From: JBGSOW01 sp041738875
GTDB lineage: Bacteria > Patescibacteriota > Dojkabacteria > CALFHW01
Assembly: GCA_041738875.1 (NCBI GenBank)
Contig: JBGSOW010000032.1
Location: 1-15,041, forward strand
DNA length: 15,041 nt
Direction of reading: 5' to 3'
Positions 1 to 6,241 of this stretch are shown in pieces (the stretch's first letter is position 1; each line of letters begins with the position of its first letter). The position numbers were made by a program, and so were the translations under genes. The notes under the pieces are model-generated. The model had not been told where the DNA came from. It saw nothing but the letters and a program-made list of their open reading frames with translations, and ran no database searches.

Positions 1-80
1 GGACTCCGGTTGGGGGCTGCTCACCAGCCCCGTGCGGCGGCGCCCGACCCTTGGTCGCCGCCCCTCACCACGCCCGCATC
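1..80. other. GC-rich block, probable chimeric or foreign contig end
   Basis: About 62 of these 80 bases are G or C, while everything after ~position 110 is clearly AT-rich. The change is abrupt and coincides with the point where the neighbouring metallo-beta-lactamase-fold gene stops matching its family. Two short inverted repeats are visible: a 7-bp stem (ggggctg/cagcccc, 11-31) and a GC stem (ggcggcg/cgccgcc, about 36-63). Plus-strand frame 1 is open to a TGA at 82-84 with high GC at third codon positions, so it could be the tail of a gene from a high-GC genome, but I recognise no protein or RNA family. Likely an assembly or library chimera; a recent insertion boundary is the alternative. 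Confidence 0.5.
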
Positions 81-92
81 ATGATATCAGAG

Positions 93-569
93 CTACTCGG
101 AATACAGGGCTGCAAAGGCTACTGGCAGCGCAAGTACTTCAATTTCTTTTCCAGGATTAGTAAATGAATCACCTGGGTAGAAAAATTTGTTTCCTACAAA
201 ATACCCTGTATTCTGCACAAGTCCAAACTCACCATATATTTCCTCATGGGTTGTACCAAATCCTTCAATATTGACACCTGAAAACTCATTGGACTCTCCA
301 TCCTCAATCTTTTCATGCATAATCAGTGACTCAGTCAATAACTTCCCGACGGAAGTATTAGTTATAATTTGTGAGTTGGGGTTATTCTCTAGAATCTTTT
401 TTAATGATTCTAAATGCAAATGGTCAGCATGTTCGTGTGTGATTAGCACCAGATCAATAGCTCGAAGATTATCTTGCTTAAAGCTCGACCATCCACCCGG
501 GTCGGTAAGTATACGAAGACTATCAATCTCAATCAACATACAACAATGACCTAATTTCGTAATCTTCAT
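93..569 (-). pseudogene. Metallo-beta-lactamase-fold hydrolase (UlaG-like), C-terminus lost at junction
   Basis: A 158-residue frame beginning as this family usually does (MKITKLGHCCMLIE, 'LTDPG' at 21-25). The metal-binding signature HEHADH is at residues 45-50, a further candidate ligand His at 108 (GTTHEE) and the ligand Asp at 134 (YPGDS). Family members (COG2220, UlaG-like) usually run past 200 residues and carry a last metal-binding His in a segment after the 'LALPVA' strand. Here the frame ends eight residues after LALPVA, at a TAG (93-95), right beside the GC-rich block, so that segment is missing. Function in the family is hydrolysis of phosphoester, lactone or similar bonds; the substrate cannot be read from sequence. 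The break is probably an assembly artefact, and the gene is likely intact in the real genome. Confidence 0.65.
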
Positions 570-613
570 AGTCTATATTAACAAATAACAATCTTTTATC
601 GCAGAAGTTGCGA

Positions 614-643
614 TTGGCATTGGTTGGCTATTATAGATATACT
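614..643 (+). promoter_or_regulatory. Sigma70-type promoter for the serine hydrolase gene
   Basis: TTGGCA (614-619) and TATACT (638-643) are separated by 18 bases. Transcription would begin near 650, giving a ~24-base leader to the ATG at 674. This rules against the upstream in-frame TTG at 608 as the start codon. Confidence 0.5.
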
Positions 644-673
644 GCATTGGGTATAAATTTATTCTTGAACATT

Positions 674-1714
674 ATGAACGACAAAGTGCATGCAATTTTT
701 AAATCGGTTTTGGAATCAAGAAATTCGTTTGGTCTGGCATTGCGAATTGAAAAAGGTGATGGTGAAGTAGTTTTCGATGATGCTGGAGGTAACCTAAAGC
801 TAAATCCATTGTATTTTATTGCTAGTACGACAAAGTTATACACAACAGCGATGATTTTTAAGCTAATCTCAAAGAATAAATTAAAATTAGAAGATACATT
901 GCCTAAATTTTTTGACCAGAAGCTAGTCTCAGGGCTTAACAAATTTAAAGACAAAGATTATTCTGAAGAAATCACAGTTAGACAACTTCTTGCACATACA
1001 TCTGGTATTCCGGATTACTTCTCGGGCAAAGATGCCTCAGGGAAAAGCCTAGAAAACAAACTCATGGAAGGTATTGACGAGAAATGGGATTTCGAAAAAA
1101 GTTTAGAACTTGCTAAAAGCATGAAATCAGATTTCTATCCTGGTCAGTCAGGAAAAGCAAAATACTCTGATACTAACTTTCAAATCCTAGGCAGAATTAT
1201 CGAGATTATACGAGGGAAGAAAATCGAGGTTGTATTTCAAGAGGAAATATTTAATTTTCTGAATCTGAAAAATACTTATTGCTTTGAAAATTCATCAAAG
1301 CAGAAAAGCCCAGCGCCACTTTATTATAATGACGTCGAACTACAAATACCTCTTGCTATGAGTTCTTTTGGTCCTGATGGAGGAATAGTCTCAACAGCAG
1401 AAGAGAGTATGATCTTTCTGAAAGCATTTTTCCAAGGTAAACTTTTTGCAGAGGAATATATAAATACAATGATTTCCGAGTACAACCGCATATTCTTCCC
1501 GCTACAATACGGTGTAGGGATTATGAAATTCCAGTTGCCTAGGATTTTCACACTTTTCAGAGTGTATCCCCCACTACTTGGGCACTCAGGTTTGTCAGGT
1601 TCATTCGCTTTCTACTCACCAGACAAAGACTTATACATAACTGGAACCGTAAATCAGTTAGCTAACGTCGGCCGTTCCTACCAAATGCTCGTAAAGCTTT
1701 TAGGAGTATTGTAA
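674..1714 (+). CDS. Beta-lactamase-family serine hydrolase (class C / DD-peptidase-like)
   Basis: A 346-residue protein of the beta-lactamase/transpeptidase fold (Pfam Beta-lactamase, PF00144). The nucleophile motif SxxK is Ser51-Thr-Thr-Lys54 (in IASTTKLYT), the YxN-equivalent is Tyr164-Ser-Asp (AKYSDTNFQILG), and the KTG-equivalent is His304-Ser-Gly (LGHSGLSG). The 'HTSGIPDY' segment that usually lies between them is present. Members include D-aminopeptidases, esterases and penicillin-binding-protein-like enzymes; the exact substrate is not predictable. I see no signal peptide or membrane segment, so it may be cytoplasmic. ATG 674 is preferred over a TTG at 608 because a good promoter overlaps the intervening bases. 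There is no clear ribosome binding site. It is convergent with the next gene. Confidence 0.85.
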   Translation: MNDKVHAIFKSVLESRNSFGLALRIEKGDGEVVFDDAGGNLKLNPLYFIASTTKLYTTAMIFKLISKNKLKLEDTLPKFFDQKLVSGLNKFKDKDYSEEITVRQLLAHTSGIPDYFSGKDASGKSLENKLMEGIDEKWDFEKSLELAKSMKSDFYPGQSGKAKYSDTNFQILGRIIEIIRGKKIEVVFQEEIFNFLNLKNTYCFENSSKQKSPAPLYYNDVELQIPLAMSSFGPDGGIVSTAEESMIFLKAFFQGKLFAEEYINTMISEYNRIFFPLQYGVGIMKFQLPRIFTLFRVYPPLLGHSGLSGSFAFYSPDKDLYITGTVNQLANVGRSYQMLVKLLGVL

Positions 1715-1718
1715 TAAC

Positions 1719-1747
1719 GGTTTATGTATCGAAGTTCGAGTTAAACC
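1719..1747. terminator. Imperfect inverted repeat between convergent genes
   Basis: GGTTTA (1719-1724) pairs with TAAACC (1742-1747), and TCGAA-G-TTCGA (1729-1739) forms a second inverted repeat inside it. The element fills the short convergent gap and could end transcription from both sides. It lacks a long T run, so the call is tentative. Confidence 0.35.
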
Positions 1748-1762
1748 TCAAAATATGATTTA

Positions 1763-2278
1763 TTAAATACCTGAGCTCTGCGCAACTAAATCCTCTAACT
1801 TATAAAAGAGGTTGAATCGTACAGGTATTAATCTAAGCTCTAGTCTATCATCTTGATATAGAAGCCCACCTATAATTAAGAGTTCGTCAGCTAATTCACC
1901 CGCATCAATTATTGTTTGATTTAAAATGCTAGCTAGTAAATGAGCTCCTATTTCCGTGTAACCTTGATAGTATCTGAGAGGATTTAAGCCTGCCAAAAAT
2001 TCTTCTTGATTAATTGGCTGTGCTGCAACCATAGATGACATACTATTTAGCAAATTGACTACTCGCGTAGGTCTCTCAGCACTTACTATCTCTGCAGGAG
2101 TATTCTCAGACCATTGTAAAAAGGTACTCACTTCGTCTACTAAATGCTGCTTGCCAGCATCTGTAAGCTCATAAGAAGTTGGTATAAATGGATCATTCCA
2201 TTCAGCTAACCTCTCATCTATAGCTACACGCACTCTTTTTACATACTTAGCTTGTTCAGCCGTAATTTCAGTCGTCAT
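1763..2278 (-). CDS. Hypothetical protein, 171 residues, downstream of tRNA-Gly
   Basis: I do not recognise the family. The protein is soluble-looking and rather acidic, with no signal peptide, membrane segment or Cys/His metal motif. The N-terminal ~65 residues look helical and charged (MTTEITAEQAKYVKRVR). The middle (about 75-95) is rich in Ser, Met and Asn. The C-terminal half has hydrophobic stretches (LADELLIIGGLLYQDD, about 133-148) ending in QSSGI. The ATG at 2276-2278 lies 25 bases downstream of the tRNA-Gly 3' end on the same strand with no obvious terminator between, so it may be cotranscribed from the tRNA promoter. No Shine-Dalgarno is evident. An uninterrupted frame and stop codon like those of its neighbours support it as a real gene. 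Confidence 0.6.
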   Translation of the reverse strand: MTTEITAEQAKYVKRVRVAIDERLAEWNDPFIPTSYELTDAGKQHLVDEVSTFLQWSENTPAEIVSAERPTRVVNLLNSMSSMVAAQPINQEEFLAGLNPLRYYQGYTEIGAHLLASILNQTIIDAGELADELLIIGGLLYQDDRLELRLIPVRFNLFYKLEDLVAQSSGI

Positions 2279-2303
2279 AGTTCTCAGGTAATTTTTTTAA
2301 ATT

Positions 2304-2375
2304 AGCGGGTGAGGGGAATCGAACCCCTATCTTCAGTTTGGAAAACTGACATAATAGCCGCTATACTACACCCGC
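2304..2375 (-). tRNA. tRNA-Gly (anticodon TCC)
   Basis: On the minus strand a full cloverleaf can be drawn. The acceptor stem GCGGGTG/CACCCGC has seven pairs. The anticodon stem TCAGT/ACTGA encloses the loop TTTCCAA with anticodon TCC, and the T stem AGGGG/CCCCT encloses TTCGATT. The D arm is weak, with one mismatch. The CCA end is not encoded, since TAAT follows the acceptor stem, so a CCA-adding enzyme would be needed. The T loop and overall sequence resemble bacterial glycine tRNAs. It reads GGA glycine codons and, by wobble, GGG. Confidence 0.93.
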
Positions 2376-2384
2376 GTGAAAAGT

Positions 2385-2405
2385 ATTATACTGAATATTA
2401 TACCA
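2385..2405 (-). promoter_or_regulatory. Tandem -10 elements for tRNA-Gly, one extended
   Basis: Read on the minus strand, TATAAT occurs twice upstream of the tRNA. One is at 2402-2397, preceded by TGG (an extended -10, TGNTATAAT); the other is at 2390-2385. They would start transcripts about 15 and 3 bases before the mature 5' end. No convincing -35 box is visible for either. The region also separates the tRNA from the divergent LDH gene. Confidence 0.5.
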
Positions 2406-2453
2406 GCAAATATATTTTTTAATAATTATTAAATTAAATTTAGGAAACTATTT

Positions 2454-3329
2454 ATGAAAGCCTATATCTACGGTTCAGGTAACGTCGGTGCGACTTGTGC
2501 ATACTACATCGCAAGTGGGAGGCTGGTTGAAAAGATCGTATTAATTGATATCGATCAAAAACTTGCACATGCGACTTCACAGGATATATTCCACAGCACG
2601 CAAGGAGATGTCAAGGTAAGTGCGGGAGACATTTCAGAATTAACAGATGAAGATATACTAATAATCACAGCAGGTGCAGCAGGAAGCGGTTCACAAAGTA
2701 GGTTGGAACTCGCAGAAACCAATAAACGAATCATAGACAACATCACGCAGCAAATAAACCAAACCGGGAAAAATCCATGGATGATGATCGTCACAAATCC
2801 AGTTGACGTGCTTACAAGCTACGCATATGAAAAGTTAAATTTCAAAGAAAAAGTATTTGGCACAGGAACAGCATTAGAAACATATAGATTGAGGGCGCTT
2901 GTAACGAAGGACGCAGAAACCAAGCAAACAGGAGGGACGGAGACAAGGGCAGAAGAAACTTTCGTAGTAGGCGAACACGGCGATTCAGCAGTAATTACAA
3001 ACGATAACTTCGCAAAATTCACCCAAGAACTTCGCACCTCAGCCTATGAAATAATCAGTGGAAGAGGCGCAACAAGTTACGGAATCGCAAGCGTAGTAGG
3101 CGATATAATTAGCGCGTTAAGCTTACAAAACACGTACGAGCTTACAATACCACTAAGTATCAAAGTCTCAGAAAGCCTTATAAAGCAAGAAATACCCAAA
3201 CAAAACATCTTCTCCGGCTGGCCCGCGAAAGTAAGTGTAGACAAAATAAGCCCTATTGAAATGCCACTTAGTGATAGAGCGACGCAAGAATTAAAAATTT
3301 CATTAGGAATACTTGCAGAACACGTTTAA
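2454..3329 (+). CDS. ldh: L-lactate/malate dehydrogenase family protein with altered specificity residues
   Basis: A 291-residue NAD-dependent 2-hydroxyacid dehydrogenase of the LDH/MDH family, likely reducing pyruvate or a related 2-oxoacid to reoxidise glycolytic NADH. The Rossmann motif GSGNVG is at 7-12 and the NAD-selecting Asp at 32. Asn115 lies in TNPVD, Arg83 corresponds to R109, Arg145 to substrate-binding R171, and catalytic His175 is in GEHGD. Two key positions differ from classical LDH. The Q102 (LDH) or R102 (MDH) position is Gly77 within a Gly/Ser-rich loop (AGAAGSGSQSR), and the H195-partner Asp168 is Glu142. It is ~20-25 residues shorter than typical LDH, mostly in the loop after the active-site His. 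AGGA at 2442-2445, eight bases before the ATG, supports this start. It leads a plus-strand block with gap and pgk. Confidence 0.82.
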   Translation: MKAYIYGSGNVGATCAYYIASGRLVEKIVLIDIDQKLAHATSQDIFHSTQGDVKVSAGDISELTDEDILIITAGAAGSGSQSRLELAETNKRIIDNITQQINQTGKNPWMMIVTNPVDVLTSYAYEKLNFKEKVFGTGTALETYRLRALVTKDAETKQTGGTETRAEETFVVGEHGDSAVITNDNFAKFTQELRTSAYEIISGRGATSYGIASVVGDIISALSLQNTYELTIPLSIKVSESLIKQEIPKQNIFSGWPAKVSVDKISPIEMPLSDRATQELKISLGILAEHV

Positions 3330-3345
3330 CTTGCTAATCACAAAC

Positions 3346-3374
3346 TTGACCACGGCTCTTGTACGTCATAGTAT
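3346..3374 (+). promoter_or_regulatory. Sigma70-type promoter upstream of gap-pgk
   Basis: TTGACC (3346-3351) and TAGTAT (3369-3374) are 17 bases apart, close to consensus in sequence and spacing. Transcription would start near 3381, about 24 bases before the gap ATG at 3405. Gap and pgk could therefore be expressed independently of the LDH-like gene. Confidence 0.6.
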
Positions 3375-3404
3375 TAAGTAGATTTAAGTTCAGTAAATTA
3401 CCTC

Positions 3405-4424
3405 ATGGCAAAACGAATAGCAATTAACGGATTTGGACGAATTGGAAGACTATTTTACAGATCTTTGTACGAGCGTAATTTCTTCAATGGACAAGTAGAA
3501 GTTGTAGTTGTAAATGACCTTGCACCAGCCGATAATCTCGCTTACTTGCTCAAATACGACTCAACACAAGGCAATATGCACATAGATGTGACAGCTGAGA
3601 ATGATGAAATTAGTGTCGGAAGTCACAGATTCAAAGTATTATCACAAAAAGCTTCACCTCATGAATTACCTTGGAAAGATCACGGAATCGATTTAGTTAT
3701 AGAAGCAACCGGGATTTTCACCAAATACGATGATGCAAAAGGACACATCACCGCTGGTGCAAACCGTGTAATCGTGAGTGCACCTAGTGATGATGCCACC
3801 AAAACATTCATAGTCGGGGTGAATGACGGAGAATACGCAGGTGAAGATGTAATCTCAAACGCAAGTTGCACAACTAACTGCATAGTACCTTTGGTTCATG
3901 TACTTTTAAAAGAAGGCATCGGAATCAAAGAAGGATTAATGACAACAAACCATAGCTACACAGCAACACAAATGCTTGTAGATGGAATTAGCAAAAAAGA
4001 TTTCCGGGGCGGTAGAGCAGGTGCAATCAATATAATCCCAGCCTCAACCGGAGCTGCAAAAGCGGTCTCTCAAGTATATCCCGAGTTGGAAGGAAAATTA
4101 ACCGGGATGGCATTCCGTGTCCCTACACCAACCGTTTCAGTTGTAGACCTTACCTTTAAACCAGTGAGGCCAACCAGCATGGCTGAAATAAATTCGCTTA
4201 TGAAACGAGCAAGCGAAACATACCTAAATACAATTCTCGGCTACACCGAAGAGCCTGTAGTTTCATCGGATTTCATCCATGATCCACGCTCTAGCATCTA
4301 TGATGCAACAGCAGGAATAGAGTTAAATCCCGAATTCTTCAAATTAATCGCATGGTATGACAACGAATGGGGCTATGTGAATCGGTTGGCAGATTTGGTT
4401 GGTAGGATTGCAAATTCGCATTAA
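3405..4424 (+). CDS. gap: Glyceraldehyde-3-phosphate dehydrogenase, phosphorylating, bacterial type
   Basis: A 339-residue class I GAPDH converting glyceraldehyde 3-phosphate, NAD+ and phosphate to 1,3-bisphosphoglycerate and NADH. The N-terminal Rossmann motif is INGFGRIGR (7-15) and Asp38 in VVNDL favours NAD. The catalytic Cys155 is in ASCTTNC and its partner His183 in NHSYTATQ. The S-loop (KKDFRGGRAG onward) and the PTPTVSVVDLTF core strand are complete, and the length is normal. This is the bacterial/eukaryotic GAPDH type, not the archaeal type II enzyme, although TIM and aldolase elsewhere in the window are of archaeal kind. The pgk ATG follows after 17 bases, so the two are almost certainly one transcript. 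No Shine-Dalgarno is seen before the ATG. Confidence 0.97.
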   Translation: MAKRIAINGFGRIGRLFYRSLYERNFFNGQVEVVVVNDLAPADNLAYLLKYDSTQGNMHIDVTAENDEISVGSHRFKVLSQKASPHELPWKDHGIDLVIEATGIFTKYDDAKGHITAGANRVIVSAPSDDATKTFIVGVNDGEYAGEDVISNASCTTNCIVPLVHVLLKEGIGIKEGLMTTNHSYTATQMLVDGISKKDFRGGRAGAINIIPASTGAAKAVSQVYPELEGKLTGMAFRVPTPTVSVVDLTFKPVRPTSMAEINSLMKRASETYLNTILGYTEEPVVSSDFIHDPRSSIYDATAGIELNPEFFKLIAWYDNEWGYVNRLADLVGRIANSH

Positions 4425-4441
4425 GATTATCAATTAATAAT

Positions 4442-6205
4442 ATGTTCAAAAGACCAAATCTTGAAAAAGAGTTGCGTGAGAAAAGATTCAAGACGTCTGA
4501 TATTAAAGACAAGGTAGTTATCGTACGCTCCTGTTTGAACGTGCCACTTTCAGAAGATGGAAGTATCGCTGATGCAACCAGAATTAAAGAAGCACTTCCA
4601 GGCCTTAAAGAAATAATTCGCAGTGCACGTAGAGTAATAATTATGGCTCACCTCGGTAGGCCTAAAGGCAAAGATTTAAAATATAGTCTAAAACCTGTCG
4701 CAAGTTATCTCGCAGACGCGCTAGGTGAGCCGATTAAACTCCTTGAAGAAGATTATAAATTCCAATTTCGAGGTGGGATTGATTCGCCGCGAGTATATCT
4801 TTTGGAGAATATAAGGTTTTTTCCGGGCGAAGAAGATGAAGATATTAATTTGCGTGAAAAGTTTGCAAAAGAAGTTGCATCTCTCGGAGATGTATTTATA
4901 AATGACGCATTCCCGGACTATCGAGAGTCGGCAAGCACATATGGTATCACTCGCTACTTACCTAGTTTTCTAGGCCCAAGCTTTGTAAGTGAAGTACTTG
5001 AACTTACAAAATTAGACGCACCCGAGCACGAATACATTGCTGTATTGGGAGGCGCAAAACTATCGGAAAAAATCCAACTTCTAGCAGAACTTGGCAAAAG
5101 CGCAGACAAAATCTTAGTCGGCGGCGCTCTCGCCTACACTTTTCTCAAAGCAAAAGGAGTTGAAATCGGCAATTCACTTCATGAACCAAAGCAAGTTGAG
5201 ATTGCAAAAAAGATAATCGCTGAATTAGGTGACAAAATCATACTTCCAAAAGATCATCTCTTAGTCACAGAATTCTCAAAACCTGAAAAAGAAGATGGCT
5301 ATACAATTACAGAAAATGAGCAAATTCCAGTGGGTAAAACTGCAGTTGATATTGGGCCAAGAACTATCCAATTATACAAACAGGTAGTTAGGGACGCGAA
5401 AACAATCCTGTGGAATGGACCACTCGGAGTATGGGAATGGGAAGGACTTGCTGCGCGCGGTACAAAAGAGATAGGTTTAGAAATAAGCAGAAATGTCTCT
5501 GCTTATACAATTCTTGGCGGCGGAGACACCATCTCTGCTATAGACGAATTGGGTCTTTCTGGTTTTGATCACATCTCAACTGGCGGAGGAGCTATGCTGG
5601 AGTTTCTAAGCGGAGATAATTTTCCCACACTTGAAGTGATATTAGATGGTAGAGAAGCGCCTTCAGATGCAGTCAATAGTCTAGTTAACAACAGTACTGA
5701 AACTAATCACAGTAGTCCCAATGTTAGTAGTATTGATGATAGCAATAGTAGTCTCAATGACAGTAGTAGCTCAGTTGCAATTGTCTACGGAACGGGATCA
5801 GGGAACGCAGAGCTAGTTGCTGAATTCGTAAATGAGAAGCTCGCAGACAGGAGAGAAATTAATAGTATTTATTTCACACGCGCAGAAAGTGCGGTTATGG
5901 AAAAAGTTCTGCAAGCGAATACGATTTTCCTAATTTGCTCCACTTGGAATGTTGGCAAATTACAGGATTACTTTATACCCTTTTATAAAGAACTACTTGA
6001 AAACAAACTTCCAGACAAAAAAATCGCGGTTATCGGTCTGGGCGATAGCAAAAATTACGACATATTTTGTGGCGCTGCTGACATTTTGGAAGACGCTGTG
6101 AAAAAAGTTGGTGCAACGCAAATAGGCGAAACTCTTAGAATTGACGGTCTTCCTCACCAGCAAATGGATTTTGTAGAGAATTGGCTAAATAGTTTTGCTA
6201 TTTAG
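4442..6205 (+). CDS. pgk: Phosphoglycerate kinase fused to a C-terminal flavodoxin
   Basis: A 587-residue two-domain protein. Residues 1-~410 are a full PGK, making ATP and 3-phosphoglycerate from 1,3-bisphosphoglycerate. Visible motifs are Arg47, HLGRPKG (70-76, His70, Arg73), ENIRFFPGEE (Arg125), DAFPDYRES (Arg161), GGAKLSEK (Lys206), NGPLGVWE and GGGDT. The family's R-x-D-x-N signature reads R29-S-C31-L-N33, so the substrate-binding Asp is Cys. After a Ser/Asn-rich linker (about 411-444), residues 445-587 form a flavodoxin. It has the FMN phosphate loop Tyr449-GTGSGNAE457, a STWNVGKLQDYF segment and a GDSKNYDIFCGA segment where aromatic residues normally flank the flavin. At ~143 residues it is a normal short-chain flavodoxin. 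I know of no standard PGK with this fusion. No ribosome binding site is evident. Confidence 0.93.
   Translation: MFKRPNLEKELREKRFKTSDIKDKVVIVRSCLNVPLSEDGSIADATRIKEALPGLKEIIRSARRVIIMAHLGRPKGKDLKYSLKPVASYLADALGEPIKLLEEDYKFQFRGGIDSPRVYLLENIRFFPGEEDEDINLREKFAKEVASLGDVFINDAFPDYRESASTYGITRYLPSFLGPSFVSEVLELTKLDAPEHEYIAVLGGAKLSEKIQLLAELGKSADKILVGGALAYTFLKAKGVEIGNSLHEPKQVEIAKKIIAELGDKIILPKDHLLVTEFSKPEKEDGYTITENEQIPVGKTAVDIGPRTIQLYKQVVRDAKTILWNGPLGVWEWEGLAARGTKEIGLEISRNVSAYTILGGGDTISAIDELGLSGFDHISTGGGAMLEFLSGDNFPTLEVILDGREAPSDAVNSLVNNSTETNHSSPNVSSIDDSNSSLNDSSSSVAIVYGTGSGNAELVAEFVNEKLADRREINSIYFTRAESAVMEKVLQANTIFLICSTWNVGKLQDYFIPFYKELLENKLPDKKIAVIGLGDSKNYDIFCGAADILEDAVKKVGATQIGETLRIDGLPHQQMDFVENWLNSFAI
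5711..5759 (+). repeat. Degenerate in-frame direct repeat in the PGK-flavodoxin linker
   Basis: The 13-mers agtagtcccaatg (5711-5723) and agtagtctcaatg (5747-5759) differ at one base and lie 36 bases apart, a multiple of three. Many further AGT serine codons and short agtagt units surround them. The pattern suggests the linker grew by slippage or short duplication while keeping frame. Confidence 0.55.
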
Positions 6206-6238
6206 TTTAGTTAGCTTAATCTAGCTTGTCTATACAAG
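6185..6238. terminator. AT-rich hairpins in the convergent gap after pgk
   Basis: CTAAATAG-TTTTG-CTATTTAG (6185-6205) is a perfect 8-bp inverted repeat that includes the pgk stop codon and is followed by TTTAG. A second small hairpin, CTTGT-CTAT-ACAAG, lies at 6225-6238. They occupy the 36-base convergent gap between pgk and the acyl-CoA synthetase gene and could act as weak terminators, but T runs are short. Confidence 0.35.
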
Positions 6239-6241
6239 GTA

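Noticed and set aside
1..80. Structured RNA suggested by two GC-rich hairpins
   Set aside because: I could not match it to any known RNA, and GC-rich sequence gives such hairpins by chance; treated as a probable chimeric end.
187..549. Plus-strand open frame opposite the metallo-beta-lactamase-fold gene
   Set aside because: Composition is that of an antisense shadow; the minus-strand frame has the HEHADH motif.
608..673. Upstream TTG start adding 22 residues to the serine hydrolase
   Set aside because: A good -35/-10 pair lies inside this stretch and the added residues do not look like family sequence; ATG 674 is preferred.
2304..2375. tRNA-Gly as an integration attachment site
   Set aside because: No integrase or duplicated tRNA 3' end is visible nearby.
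5711..5770. Repeats near 5.7 kb as a CRISPR or mobile-element trace
   Set aside because: Units are short, degenerate and in frame within a coding linker, with no spacers or transposase.
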